Assembly (NCBI GenBank): GCA_019449655.1
Contig: JAHQXD010000003.1
Span: forward strand, 265,408 to 329,407
Direction of reading: 5' to 3'
DNA from: Ferrigenium straubiae
GTDB taxonomy: Bacteria; Pseudomonadota; Gammaproteobacteria; Burkholderiales; Gallionellaceae
Length of the DNA stretch: 64,000 nt
The translations under genes and the position numbers were made by a program. Shown here piece after piece: positions 28,808 through 38,190 of the stretch. How positions within the stretch are numbered: the stretch's first letter is position 1; each line of letters begins with the position of its first letter. The notes under the pieces are model-generated. The model was not told the DNA's origin, made no database searches, and was given only the letters and a program-made list of their open reading frames with translations.

Positions 28808-30013
28808 TCATTGCCTGCGTGGGCAGTGTTTTATCCGGCTCACCTCGCGGGCAATCCCTTCAATATCCGCTATCTCCTGCCGGTGCGCCGCGCGGTATTG
28901 CTCACGGGCAAGGCGCACCTGCTCCAGGTGCGCCTCGATGTTGGCACCATTCATCGCCAGACCCCAGCCATCCGACTGTTCGGCAGTTGGCGCAAACATG
29001 CGCTGGACGATGCGCTTGCCCAGTTCCTGGGTGTAGTGCGCCGAATCCGAATACCAGCGCATGACAGTTTTGCTGTCGCCCGCGGCGGGCACGTCTTCGC
29101 TGGAAATCGCGTCATAGCCGCTGAAATCCCATAGCAGAAAAACCGCTTCGGCAGCTTTTCCGGCCTCGTCTTCATTTATGCGGACCAATTGGCGCTTCCA
29201 CTCTTCCCATTGTCCCCACAGACCCGAGATGGCGAGCGTTTCCCACTGCCGCGCATGTGCGGGGGATATAAACAGGCGCAAATCGACATGATGCCGATGC
29301 GCCAGCCTTATCATCTCGCGCAGGTCGTCCAGCGACGTTCCGCCATCCTTCCTCTCCAGGGAAAAACTGCATGCCGGGTACGGAAGGTATTTTTCCAGCA
29401 GGTATGCGCGCTCGTTGGCGGCGAACCGGTTCCGGTAGCTTCCAGCGAAGCCGGACAAGACCTGCGGCGTGCGGAAGCCATCGGCATAACAGCAGTCGCC
29501 AGCCGCGGGCACTTTCTGCCGCACAACGGCGAGGGAATCGGCCAGAGTGCTGACCGACAGCATCAGGCTGTATGGCCGCCACTGGCTGTAGTTCTCCTCA
29601 ACATAGTCCGAGGGTAGCACGAACAAGGTATTGAACGCGAAGAAATCCAGCCCCAGCACGATTGTCTTCGGCTTTGACTGTTCGACCGCAATCTCCATCA
29701 GGCGGCGCGATTCACGTATCGGCTGGCCGAAGGTTGCCAAGCTGAAGACTCGCTTCCCCTCGAATGCCCGTTGCCCCCTACCGATGCCGATATCAATGCG
29801 CGACGTTCCCAGCATTACGATGTCCGCCCGGGCGTGCGCCAGCCCCACTGTCTTGAACACGCGTTCATTCATCACCCTGACAGGAGAAGGCTGTTGCAGC
29901 AATGCGTCCCGGTCGCGATAAATCACATACGGGTCAACCTTCCAGTTGAAGCCGGCCATCGCCCCCGCCAGCAGCAAAACCATAATCAGGAAATGAGTGA
30001 AGTAGCGCGACAT
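28808..30013 (-). CDS. AlgJ/DltD-like SGNH-fold partner of an MBOAT O-acyltransferase
   Basis: 401 residues. An N-terminal membrane anchor (FLIMVLLLAGAMAGF) and a periplasmic domain. VMLGTSRIDIGIG carries the Ser of an SGNH-like site, and DSAHYTQELG near residue 345 gives the Asp/His pair. This is the pattern of periplasmic proteins paired with MBOAT acyltransferases in extracellular-polymer acetylation (AlgI with AlgJ/AlgX). It starts two bases after the MBOAT stop. It probably receives or transfers acetyl groups outside the membrane; the polymer is unknown and no polysaccharide synthase is nearby. Confidence 0.75.
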   Translation of the reverse strand: MSRYFTHFLIMVLLLAGAMAGFNWKVDPYVIYRDRDALLQQPSPVRVMNERVFKTVGLAHARADIVMLGTSRIDIGIGRGQRAFEGKRVFSLATFGQPIRESRRLMEIAVEQSKPKTIVLGLDFFAFNTLFVLPSDYVEENYSQWRPYSLMLSVSTLADSLAVVRQKVPAAGDCCYADGFRTPQVLSGFAGSYRNRFAANERAYLLEKYLPYPACSFSLERKDGGTSLDDLREMIRLAHRHHVDLRLFISPAHARQWETLAISGLWGQWEEWKRQLVRINEDEAGKAAEAVFLLWDFSGYDAISSEDVPAAGDSKTVMRWYSDSAHYTQELGKRIVQRMFAPTAEQSDGWGLAMNGANIEAHLEQVRLAREQYRAAHRQEIADIEGIAREVSRIKHCPRRQ

Positions 30014-30015
30014 GG

Positions 30016-31572
30016 TCAGAACTGGAAGTAGAGGAAATCGCGCACACGCGATAGCAGGGAAAGCGAGAGCACAAAAACCAGCCCTGCAAACCACGCGAAA
30101 TAGGTATTAAACCGCCACTTGAAGCGGCTGCTCTCGAGCTCCCCGCTCTCATCCAGCACCGGCCGGAAGCTTCGCATGATCTGCTGCACGTTGGGCAGCA
30201 GCCATACGATCATCAGGCCCAGGATGATGAGAATCAACGCACGGTCCGGATTCACCCTGGAGAGCGGAGCCAGTCCATTCATGGCGACACCCTCCAGCCA
30301 TTGCGGGTGTGTCTCGTTGAAATGGCGCCAGGCCGACTCGGATAGCGACAATCCGTTCTGCCCCAGCATGCCGGACAGCATCGACATGGCCGAAGTGAAG
30401 TTTTCGGCACGGAAGAATACCCAACCCACCACCACCGCCAGGAAGGTCAGCGCGATGGAGAACAGGCGCGCCAGCACACCGCCATTCCTCCACCCCAGCC
30501 TTTGCTTGAGCGTCCGCCAGGCTTGATTGATGACGAGATAGATGCCGTGCAGTCCACCCCATACCACGAAGGTCCAGCCCGCCCCGTGCCACAGGCCGCC
30601 CAGCAGCATGGTGATGAACAGGTTCAGGTAGCGGCGGAATTTTCCCTTACGGTTGCCGCCCAGCGGGATGTACAGATAGTCGCGCAGGAAGCGCGACAGC
30701 GTCATGTGCCAGCGACGCCAGAAATCGATGATGCTTGCGGACTTGTAGGGAGAATTGAAATTCATCGGCAAGCGCACGTTGAACATCAGCGACAAACCGA
30801 TGGCCATGTCCGAATAGCCGGAAAAATCGAAATACAATTGCAGGGTATAGGCCAGCGCGCCTATCCAGGCCTCGAAAAACATCGGCTGACCGCCTGCCGC
30901 GACCGCCGAAAAGATGGGCGCGGGAAACTCGGCCAGCGAGTCCGCAATTAGCACCTTCTTCGCCAGACCCAGCACAAAGATCGTCATGCCCAGCGCGAAT
31001 GTTTCGCGGTGAAAGTGAAAGGAGGACGGACGCGCAAACTGGGGCATCATCTCCTTGTGGTGCAACACCGGCCCGGCAATCAGGTGCGGGAAATAGGTGA
31101 CGAACAGCAGGTAGTGGATGAAGTTGTACTCCTTCACCTTGCCCTGGTAGGTGTCCACCAGGAAGGCGATCTGGGTGAAGGTAAAAAACGAAATACCCAG
31201 AGGCAGGATGATCTCGCCCAGGCTCCATTGCGTGCCCGCTGCCGTATTGACGCTGGCGACGAAAAAATTCGCGTACTTGTAATAGGCCAACAAGGCCAGA
31301 TTGGACGCAATCGCCACCACCAGCAACTGCTTCTTGCGCCGGTCTTCATGACGGATGCCTGCCTTGGCCATCCAGAAACCGAAGGCGTAGTTGCACATGA
31401 TGGAACCCAGCAGCAGCCCGACATAGGCAGGGTTCCAGTAGCCGTAAAAGAACAGCGAAGCCAGCGCCAGCCAGCCTGCGGCAAAGGCATGGCTGAGGCG
31501 AGCCAGCCAGAAGAACCCCAGCAGCACAACGGGCAGATAGAGGAAGATGAAGGCGTAGGAGTTAAATAGCAT
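30016..31572 (-). CDS. AlgI-like MBOAT O-acyltransferase
   Basis: 518 residues from MLFNSYAFIFLYLP, the typical AlgI opening, at 31572; an earlier in-frame ATG at 31593 is less likely. About ten membrane helices. Diagnostic MBOAT blocks: FWRRWHMTLSRFLRDYLYIP, LGGNRKGKFR, and GGLWHGAGWTFVVWGGLHG with the catalytic His. It transfers acyl groups across the inner membrane for O-acetylation of an exported polymer, with the next gene as periplasmic partner. The two-gene module is placed between rarA and serS. Confidence 0.92.
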   Translation of the reverse strand: MLFNSYAFIFLYLPVVLLGFFWLARLSHAFAAGWLALASLFFYGYWNPAYVGLLLGSIMCNYAFGFWMAKAGIRHEDRRKKQLLVVAIASNLALLAYYKYANFFVASVNTAAGTQWSLGEIILPLGISFFTFTQIAFLVDTYQGKVKEYNFIHYLLFVTYFPHLIAGPVLHHKEMMPQFARPSSFHFHRETFALGMTIFVLGLAKKVLIADSLAEFPAPIFSAVAAGGQPMFFEAWIGALAYTLQLYFDFSGYSDMAIGLSLMFNVRLPMNFNSPYKSASIIDFWRRWHMTLSRFLRDYLYIPLGGNRKGKFRRYLNLFITMLLGGLWHGAGWTFVVWGGLHGIYLVINQAWRTLKQRLGWRNGGVLARLFSIALTFLAVVVGWVFFRAENFTSAMSMLSGMLGQNGLSLSESAWRHFNETHPQWLEGVAMNGLAPLSRVNPDRALILIILGLMIVWLLPNVQQIMRSFRPVLDESGELESSRFKWRFNTYFAWFAGLVFVLSLSLLSRVRDFLYFQF

Positions 31573-31637
31573 TCGGCTGTTTGCGCATTGCATTGACGCA
31601 TTCGCCCGGTGGGGATTGCGAAGGTCGATTATCTCAG

Positions 31638-32975
31638 TTATTTGTTTTTTGCCGCCGCATCCAGCTCACCCACTTTTGCATCCAGTTCACGAAGCCGCGC
31701 CAGTTTTTCGGCAATCTTGCCTTCCAGTCCGCGCCCGGTTGGCTGGTAGAAGCTCACCTGCGGCATGCCGTCCGGGAAATAATTCTCGCCCGCCGCATAA
31801 CCGCCCGCCTCGTCGTGCGCATAGCGGTAGTCCTTGCCGTAATCGAGTTGTTTCATTAGTTTGGTCGGTGCGTTGCGCAGGTGCAGCGGCACTTCGCGCG
31901 AGCCGTCCTTTGCCACCCAGGCGCGGGCCGCATTATACGCGACGTATCCGGCATTCGACTTCGGTGCGCAAGCCATGTAGATCACCGCCTGCGCCAGCGC
32001 CAACTCACCTTCCGGCGAGCCGAGCCGCTCGTAGGTCAGCGCGGCATCCTGCGTCAACTGGATCGCGCGCGGGTCGGCCAGGCCGATGTCCTCCCACGCC
32101 ATGCGCACGATGCGCCGCGCGAGGTAGCGCGGGTCGGCGCCGCCGTCCAGCATGCGCACCAGCCAGTACAGCGCGGCATCCGGGTTGGAGCCGCGCACCG
32201 ACTTGTGCAGCGCGGATATCTGATCGTAGAACGCCTCGCCGCCCTTGTCGAAGCGGCGCAGGTTCTGCGCCAGCGTGTTGTCGAGGAACTTCACATCGAT
32301 CTGCGCGACCTTCGCCGTCTGTGCAGCGGTCTGCACCTGCTCCAGCACGTTCAGCAGGCGGCGCGCATCGCCGTCGGCGTAGCCGATGAGGCGCTCGCGT
32401 GCATCGTCGCTGAACTGCAAATCCGCCAGGGCGACCTGCCGCGCACGCTCGAACAGCTGCGCCAGTTCCTCGGCAGACAGCGCGTGCAGCACATATACCT
32501 GCGCACGCGAGAGCAGCGCGTTATTCACCTCGAAGGACGGATTTTCAGTGGTCGCGCCGATGAAGGTCACCAAGCCCTGCTCGACGAACGGCAGGAAGGC
32601 ATCCTGCTGCGACTTGTTGAAGCGATGCACTTCATCGACGAACAGGATGGTGTGGCGGCCGCGCTGCTGCAGCACCTGCTGCGCCTGCGCGATCGCCTCG
32701 CGGATGTCTTTCACGCCGGACAGCACCGCCGAAAGCGGCACGAACTCGGCATCAAACGCCTGCGCCATCAGCCGCGCCAGCGTTGTCTTGCCCACGCCAG
32801 GCGGCCCCCACAGGATCATCGAGTGCAATTTGCCGGACTGGAACGCGAGGCGCAGCGGCCTGCCCTCGCCTAATAAATGAGATTGCCCGATGACTTCGTC
32901 GATATGTTTGGGGCGCAGCCGTTCCGCCAGCGGCGCGGCGGGTGATGGCGAATCAAACAGGCTGCCGGTTGACAT
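31638..32975 (-). CDS. rarA: Replication-associated recombination protein A (AAA+ ATPase)
   Basis: 445 residues from the ATG at 32975. RarA/MgsA acts at stalled replication forks and binds SSB. AAA+ core with Walker A WGPPGVGKTTLARL, Walker B ILFVDEVHRFN, sensor GATTENPSFEVN and Arg finger region LLSRAQVYVL, followed by the tetramerisation domain (YWLVRMLDGGADPRYLARRI and MAWEDIGLADP). It starts nine bases after lolA. Family length and the lolA-rarA pair are normal. Confidence 0.95.
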   Translation of the reverse strand: MSTGSLFDSPSPAAPLAERLRPKHIDEVIGQSHLLGEGRPLRLAFQSGKLHSMILWGPPGVGKTTLARLMAQAFDAEFVPLSAVLSGVKDIREAIAQAQQVLQQRGRHTILFVDEVHRFNKSQQDAFLPFVEQGLVTFIGATTENPSFEVNNALLSRAQVYVLHALSAEELAQLFERARQVALADLQFSDDARERLIGYADGDARRLLNVLEQVQTAAQTAKVAQIDVKFLDNTLAQNLRRFDKGGEAFYDQISALHKSVRGSNPDAALYWLVRMLDGGADPRYLARRIVRMAWEDIGLADPRAIQLTQDAALTYERLGSPEGELALAQAVIYMACAPKSNAGYVAYNAARAWVAKDGSREVPLHLRNAPTKLMKQLDYGKDYRYAHDEAGGYAAGENYFPDGMPQVSFYQPTGRGLEGKIAEKLARLRELDAKVGELDAAAKNK

Positions 32976-32983
32976 GGGTACGG

Positions 32984-33601
32984 CTAGTCGCTCAGCACAT
33001 CCGCGCCCTTGGGCGGCACGAGCTTGAACTGCGAGGGAGGCAACTGTGGGTTGCGTTTCATGCCGGAAAAGCGCAGCACGGTCCTGTGGCCGAAGGCGTC
33101 GTTCAGCTCCATGACGACCAACTCGGCCTGCGCGTTGAACGCCATCAGTATCTTCTCGAAGCTGCTGTCCTGCGTTTTGGCGATGGCCTGCAGCCAGTCC
33201 AGCCCGTCCTGGCTGCCGCTCTCCTTGAGTACAAAACCGCGCTCGATCTCGTTGCTGCCGGAGAGCAGCGCGGCTGGGCTGCTGCCCAGCGCCGCATCGA
33301 GTTTTTTCACCGTCACCTGGTTCAGATCCACGTCGTACAGCCAGAATTTTTCGCCGTCGCCGACGATGATCTGCTCGTAGGGCTTGCGGTAGGTCCAGCG
33401 GAACTTGCCGGGGCGCTGGAACTGCATGACGCCGGAGGCGCTCTGGATGCGCTTGCCGTTCTGGTCGAGCACCACCTGCGTGAACTCCGCCTGCGCGGAA
33501 TGCGTCGCGGCGATGAATTCCTTGAGCTTGTCGATGCCGCCGGCGTGGGCGGGGGCGACACACATGAAAATCGAGAGACCGATAAAAAGTTTTTTTAACA
33601 T
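32984..33601 (-). CDS. lolA: Outer-membrane lipoprotein carrier protein
   Basis: 205 residues. Signal peptide (MLKKLFIGLSIFMCVAPAHA), then a LolA-type half-barrel: GEFTQ-like QAEFTQVVLDQNGKRIQSA, GVMQFQRPGKFRWTYRKPYE, IIVGDGEKFWLYDVDLNQVTV across strands. It ferries lipoproteins from LolCDE to LolB across the periplasm. Neighbours ftsK and rarA are the common partners. Confidence 0.93.
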   Translation of the reverse strand: MLKKLFIGLSIFMCVAPAHAGGIDKLKEFIAATHSAQAEFTQVVLDQNGKRIQSASGVMQFQRPGKFRWTYRKPYEQIIVGDGEKFWLYDVDLNQVTVKKLDAALGSSPAALLSGSNEIERGFVLKESGSQDGLDWLQAIAKTQDSSFEKILMAFNAQAELVVMELNDAFGHRTVLRFSGMKRNPQLPPSQFKLVPPKGADVLSD

Positions 33602-33617
33602 GCTCTATACCTGAGTT

Positions 33618-33677
33618 GGAGAAGGGAGAAGGGTAACTGCGACTCGGAGGGTTTACCCTTCCCTCTTCCCCCTTCCC
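33618..33677. repeat. GGGAGAAGGG-type dispersed inverted repeat, copy A
   Basis: GGAGAAGGGAGAAGGGTAA (33618-33636) faces TTACCCTTCCCTCTTCCC (from 33653). It fills the lolA/ftsK spacer. A second copy with the same GGGTAA..TTACCC core lies at 61869-61930 next to trmL. Confidence 0.7.
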
Positions 33678-33686
33678 TTTGTTTTT

Positions 33687-35954
33687 TCACCCTTCCCGGT
33701 TTGGCGCAATCACTTCGCGGTTGCCGTTGCCCTGCATCGCCGAGACGATGCCCGCGGCCTCCATTTGTTCGACCAGCCGCGCGGCACGGTTGTAGCCGAT
33801 GCGCAGGTGACGCTGCACCAGCGAGATTGAGGCACGGCGGCTCTTGACGACGATCTCCACCGCCTGGTCGTACAGCGGATCGGCCTCCGCATCCAGGCTC
33901 GGCCCGCCCTCCCCGCCTCCCTCCGCTTCTTCCGGCGAGTCGAGCACGCCGTCGATGTAGTTCGGCTCGCCCTGCACCTTGAGGTATTCGGCGACGCGGT
34001 GCACTTCCTGGTCGGAGACAAACGCGCCATGCACGCGCTGCGGGTAGCCGGTGCCGGGCGGCAGGTAGAGCATGTCGCCCTGCCCGAGCAGTGCCTCCGC
34101 CCCCATCTGGTCGAGGATGGTGCGCGAGTCGATCTTGCTCGACACCTGGAACGCCACGCGCGTCGGCACGTTAGCCTTGATGAGCCCGGTGATCACGTCC
34201 ACCGAGGGGCGCTGTGTGGCGAGTACGAGGTGGATGCCGGAGGCGCGCGCCTTCTGCGCGAGGCGCGCGATCAACTCCTCGATCTTCTTGCCCACCACCA
34301 TCATCAAATCCGCCAGCTCGTCGATGAATACTACGAGCAGCGGCAATTCTTCCAATGCCTCCGGATTTTCCGGCGTGAGCGTGAACGGGTTGGTCAGCGG
34401 CTGCTCCGCCTTGATCGCCTCGCGCACCTTCTGGTTGTAGCCCGCGATGTTGCGCACGCCGAGCGCCGACATCAGCCGGTAGCGCCGATCCATTTCCTGC
34501 ACGCACCAGTTGAGCCCCGATGCGGCCTGGCGCATGTCGGTGACTACCGGGCAGAGCAGGTGCGGAATACCCTCGTAAACGGAAAGCTCAAGCATCTTCG
34601 GGTCGATCAACAGCAAACGCACCTGCTGCGGCGTGGCCTTGTACAACAGGCTCAGGATCATCGCGTTGATCGCGACCGACTTGCCGGAACCGGTAGTACC
34701 CGCAACCAGCACATGCGGCATCTTCGCCAGGTCGGCGACCACCGGCTTGCCGGAAATGTCCTTGCCCATCGCGATGGTCAGCGCGGAGCCCATGTCGGCA
34801 TACACCTGCGAGCCGAGAATTTCCGACAGGTGCACCATCTGGCGCTTCGGATTGGGCAATTCCAGCGCCATGTAAGCCTTGCCCGGAATGGTCTCCACCA
34901 GCCGGATGCTCACCACCGACAGCGCGCGCGCCAGGTCTTTCACCAGGTTTGTGATCTGGCTACCCTTCACACCGGTCGCCGGGTCGATTTCGTAGCGCGT
35001 GATCACCGGGCCGGGATAGGCGGCGACCACTTTCACTTCGACGCCGAAATCCTTGAGCTTGCGCTCGATGAGGCGCGAGGTGAATTCCAGCGTGTCGGCA
35101 GACACCGTTTCGGCCTGCTGCGCCGCCTCGTCGAGCAGGTGTAGCGGCGGCAGCGGTGAGTCCGGCATTTCGGAAAACAGCGGAGCCTGCCGCTCCTCGG
35201 CGACCCGCGCCGACCTCGCGACTTCCGTCAGCGGCATCTCGATGTGGATGGGCTGGTGCTCCTCGACGCGCCTCTTCTCCTCCTCGACGACGGCGATGCG
35301 CTCGCTCATCGCCTGCGCGCCGATGCGCCGGTCCTGGCGCGTCTGCCACGCGAGGCGCGCACGCCGATAAGTATCGTCCAGCAGCGCGCCGAGCCAGTCC
35401 ACGAAACGCAGCCAGGACAGCCCGCTGAACAGGCTGAAACCGGCGGTGATCAGCGCCAGCAGCAGCAGCGTTGCGCCGGTGAAACCGAGCAGGCGCGTCA
35501 GCGCATCGCCGAGCAGCGTGCCGAGCATGCCGCCGGGCGCGAGCGGCAGCGTGACTTTCAGCGTGTGGAAGCGGGTCGCTTCGAGCGCGCTGCTGGCCAG
35601 CAGCAGCACCAGAAACCCCGCGGCCGAGACCCACAGCGTCCGTTTGTCAAAGAGGCTATCGGCGCGCAGGTTGCGGTAACCCGCCCACACGCGCTGCAGC
35701 AGGAACAGCACCCACCACCAAGCGGAAAAGCCGAACAGGTAAAGCAACAGGTCGGAAAGATAGGCGCCCAGCGTGCCGCCGGGATTGCTGACCAGCGCGC
35801 CGCTGGCGCTGTGCGACCACGCCGGGTCGGCGCGGTCATAGCCATACAATGCGACGGTGAAATACAGCGCGCAGGCGACCAGCAGCAGCCAGCGCGACTC
35901 GCGCAACAGGCCGAGCAATTTGCCGCCGGGCAGTGCGCTGTCCGCTTCAGCCAT
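33687..35954 (-). CDS. ftsK: FtsK/SpoIIIE DNA translocase
   Basis: 755 residues from 35954, placed by the opening [20 protein letters not shown]. Four N-terminal membrane helices (about 20-185), a short linker, then the motor: FEVK-like alpha domain, Walker [20 protein letters not shown], Walker [16 protein letters not shown], and a C-terminal winged-helix gamma domain ([20 protein letters not shown]) that reads KOPS sites. It pumps chromosome dimers at the septum and activates XerCD. It overlaps the response-regulator stop by eight bases. Confidence 0.97.
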   Translation of the reverse strand: MAEADSALPGGKLLGLLRESRWLLLVACALYFTVALYGYDRADPAWSHSASGALVSNPGGTLGAYLSDLLLYLFGFSAWWWVLFLLQRVWAGYRNLRADSLFDKRTLWVSAAGFLVLLLASSALEATRFHTLKVTLPLAPGGMLGTLLGDALTRLLGFTGATLLLLALITAGFSLFSGLSWLRFVDWLGALLDDTYRRARLAWQTRQDRRIGAQAMSERIAVVEEEKRRVEEHQPIHIEMPLTEVARSARVAEERQAPLFSEMPDSPLPPLHLLDEAAQQAETVSADTLEFTSRLIERKLKDFGVEVKVVAAYPGPVITRYEIDPATGVKGSQITNLVKDLARALSVVSIRLVETIPGKAYMALELPNPKRQMVHLSEILGSQVYADMGSALTIAMGKDISGKPVVADLAKMPHVLVAGTTGSGKSVAINAMILSLLYKATPQQVRLLLIDPKMLELSVYEGIPHLLCPVVTDMRQAASGLNWCVQEMDRRYRLMSALGVRNIAGYNQKVREAIKAEQPLTNPFTLTPENPEALEELPLLVVFIDELADLMMVVGKKIEELIARLAQKARASGIHLVLATQRPSVDVITGLIKANVPTRVAFQVSSKIDSRTILDQMGAEALLGQGDMLYLPPGTGYPQRVHGAFVSDQEVHRVAEYLKVQGEPNYIDGVLDSPEEAEGGGEGGPSLDAEADPLYDQAVEIVVKSRRASISLVQRHLRIGYNRAARLVEQMEAAGIVSAMQGNGNREVIAPNREG

Positions 35955-36615
35955 GAGGGGTGCTGCCGACCAGTCCGAGCTTCTCGGCCATGCGCACGGC
36001 TTCCATGCGGTTGTTGACGCGTAGCGTCTGATAGACCGCCGCCACGTGAATCTTGACGGTTCCTTCGGCAAGGTGGATCGCCTCGGCGATTTCCTTGTTG
36101 GACAATCCTGCCGCGATATGCATCAACACCTGCATCTGGCGTTGCGTCAGGCCGTACTCGTTGGTGTTGATGCTGCGCCGGTCAACCAGTTCCGGCGGTT
36201 TTTCGGCCAGCGTATCGTGCCCCCGCAGCATCTGCGGCGGGACATACACCCCGCCGGAAAGCACCAGGTTCAGCGCGCTCAGCATCACGGGGGCGGTCGA
36301 GCTCTTGCAGACGAAACCCATCGCGCCGTAGTCCATCACCTTTTCCATGTAGCCGCGGCTTTCTTCGCCGGAGACCACCACCACCGGAATATACGGATAA
36401 CGCTGATGGAAGAAACGGATGGAAATGGGACCTTCGCTGCCGGGCATGTTCAGGTCGAGCAGCGCCAGGTCGAGTTCGGGATGCTGATTGGCGATTCTCA
36501 GGCCTTCCTGGAAATTTCCCGCCTCCATGATCTCGACCTCTTCGGGCAGTTGCTGCAGCACATAACGCATCCCGTCGCGAAACAACGCGTGATCATCCAC
36601 CAGCAGAATCTTCAT
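35947..36615 (-). CDS. NarL/FixJ-family response regulator
   Basis: 222 residues from 36615, which has GGGGAG upstream. Receiver domain [20 protein letters not shown] with the phospho-acceptor Asp in [10 protein letters not shown], the Thr/Ser switch at VVVVSGEE and the Lys at FVCKSS. LuxR-type HTH at the C-terminus ([35 protein letters not shown], read as [20 protein letters not shown] then [15 protein letters not shown]). No sensor kinase is adjacent, so partner and signal are unknown. Its stop overlaps the ftsK start. Confidence 0.92.
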   Translation of the reverse strand: MKILLVDDHALFRDGMRYVLQQLPEEVEIMEAGNFQEGLRIANQHPELDLALLDLNMPGSEGPISIRFFHQRYPYIPVVVVSGEESRGYMEKVMDYGAMGFVCKSSTAPVMLSALNLVLSGGVYVPPQMLRGHDTLAEKPPELVDRRSINTNEYGLTQRQMQVLMHIAAGLSNKEIAEAIHLAEGTVKIHVAAVYQTLRVNNRMEAVRMAEKLGLVGSTPHG

Positions 36616-36696
36616 TGCGCGTACTCCCCTGAAAGCTTTTTTGACCTTATGGATTACAGCCATCCGTACGTAAACCAGCGGCCAGAAACACGCTGC

Positions 36697-36720
36697 CGGT
36701 TCAATCCGCGGATTGAACCG
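36697..36720. promoter_or_regulatory. Perfect 24-base palindrome upstream of the response-regulator gene
   Basis: CGGTTCAATCCG joined to its exact reverse complement, with no spacer. It lies 82 bases before the response-regulator ATG and 36 bases past the sco stop. No T-run follows on the minus strand, so it is either a dyad operator or an atypical sco terminator. Confidence 0.5.
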
Positions 36721-36755
36721 CTTTCTCCGGATTCATTGTATCCGAAGGCACGGCA

Positions 36756-37406
36756 TCACGCCCCGCCGAGCAGCTTGCGGATATCCTCGGCCAGCCAGTC
36801 GGCGCGTTGCGCGAGCGGCGCACGCAATCGCACCTTGCCGTTCGGGTCGACCAGGAACGTGCCGACGCTGTGGTCCATATTGTAGCCGGACGCGGTCAAA
36901 CGCTTCTCATAGCCCACGTAAAACGCCTTGGCGGCCTGCGCCGTGGCTTGCGCGTCGCCATACAGCCCGAGGAACGAGGGGTGGAAAGCGCGGGTATATT
37001 GCGCCAGCACCTCCGGCTTGTCGCGCTCGGGATCGACGGTGATGAACAGCACCTGCACCCTGTCGGCGTCGCTGCCGAGCAGGCTCATGGTCTGCGCCAG
37101 ATCGGCCAGCGTAGTGACGCACACGTCCGGGCAGTGTGCATAGCCGAAGAACAGCGCCACTGCCTTGCCGCGGAAATCCGCCAGCGTGCGCGTCTTGCCG
37201 TCCTGATCGGTCAAACGAAAATCCGCCTGGGTGAACATGGCGCTGACATCGCTGGCATGGAAAGGAGAAGGCAGCACGGGTTTTTCGCAACCGGTCAACA
37301 GCGCAAACGAGAGCAGTACCAACAGCCCTGCCAAAAACCTTCTACCACGAAGGACACAGAGGTCACGAAGTTTTCTTACTGGAGTGCATGGCAGTGGAGA
37401 GTTCAT
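36756..37406 (-). CDS. SCO1/SenC/PrrC copper chaperone
   Basis: 216 residues if the ATG at 37406 is used; 252 are open from 37514, and the true start is uncertain. After a lipoprotein-type hydrophobic leader ending TGCEKP, the thioredoxin fold shows FGYAHCPDVCVTTL, the CPxVC copper site, and YNMDHSVGTFLVD, the distal His ligand. It delivers copper to the CuA centre of cytochrome oxidase. The leader region is partly made from a dispersed repeat (ACCACGAAG family), so the N-terminus is probably rebuilt. A SafE-like gene upstream may also serve copper enzymes. Confidence 0.88.
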   Translation of the reverse strand: MNSPLPCTPVRKLRDLCVLRGRRFLAGLLVLLSFALLTGCEKPVLPSPFHASDVSAMFTQADFRLTDQDGKTRTLADFRGKAVALFFGYAHCPDVCVTTLADLAQTMSLLGSDADRVQVLFITVDPERDKPEVLAQYTRAFHPSFLGLYGDAQATAQAAKAFYVGYEKRLTASGYNMDHSVGTFLVDPNGKVRLRAPLAQRADWLAEDIRKLLGGA

Positions 37407-37456
37407 TTGAAGGGCGATTCCGTTGGTTTTAGGTTTTTCTTCGCGAGCTTCGTGGT
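37344..37456. repeat. ACCACGAAG / CTTCGTGGT dispersed repeat at the sco N-terminus
   Basis: ACCACGAAG (37344-37352) and CTTCGTGGT (37448-37456) are perfect inverted ends, with inner tracts like those of the familiar CTTCGTG-type intergenic repeat. The segment covers the sco leader codons and its likely start. Confidence 0.55.
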
Positions 37457-37479
37457 TCAAATAAGGTTTTAATAAAAAA

Positions 37480-38190
37480 TTACGCAGCCACATGACAACT
37501 TTCCGTCCATCCATATGTGTAAAAGGTATAGCCCACCTTCAGCAGGCCATACACGCCGAATCCTGCCACCAGCACGCCTGCGGCCAGCCGCACGCGCGGC
37601 GCTTGAACCCAGTGCCTGATGTTTTCCCAGAACAGCCCGATCGCCAGCAAATTCGGCAAGGTGCCCAGGCCGAACGCCAGCATCACCAGCGCGCCATCCT
37701 GCGCATTGCCGCTCGCCAGCGCGGTGACCAGCACGCTGTATACCAGGCCGCACGGCAGCCAGCCCCACAAGACGCCGAGCAGCAGGGCGCGGGCGGGCGT
37801 GGTGACCGGCAGCAAGCCGCGCGCCAGCGGCTGGATATGCCGCCACAACATGCCGCCGGCCTGTTCGATGCGACGCACCGCGTTCCAGATGCCCGCAAGG
37901 TACAGCCCCAGCGCGATCAGCATCAGGCTGGACAAGGCGAACAGCAGATGCTGCACCGGCGCCACATCGCGCAACAGCAGCCCGGCCTGCCCTATCGCGC
38001 CCGCCAGCGCACCGGCAGCCATATAGCTCGCCAGCCGCCCGCCGTTATAGGCGAGATGAAGCGGCCAGCGTGTTCTTTCCTTCGGTATCTGCGCGGTGAA
38101 AATCCCGACTATGCTACCGCACATGCCGAGGCAATGCACGCCGCCCAGCAGGCCGACGAAGAACACCGCAACAATGCTGAAATCAGCCAT
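37480..38190 (-). CDS. SafE/DsbD-type heavy-metal or cytochrome maturation membrane protein
   Basis: 236 residues, about six membrane helices. The Cys/Met motifs HCLGMCGSIVG near residue 20 and WGWLPCGLVYSVLV in the middle are characteristic of the sulfite-exporter TauE/SafE-like group that carries copper or reductant for cytochrome oxidase assembly. The sco gene follows. It overlaps the end of bioD by eight bases, so it rides on the biotin operon. Exact substrate unknown. Confidence 0.85.
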   Translation of the reverse strand: MADFSIVAVFFVGLLGGVHCLGMCGSIVGIFTAQIPKERTRWPLHLAYNGGRLASYMAAGALAGAIGQAGLLLRDVAPVQHLLFALSSLMLIALGLYLAGIWNAVRRIEQAGGMLWRHIQPLARGLLPVTTPARALLLGVLWGWLPCGLVYSVLVTALASGNAQDGALVMLAFGLGTLPNLLAIGLFWENIRHWVQAPRVRLAAGVLVAGFGVYGLLKVGYTFYTYGWTESCHVAA

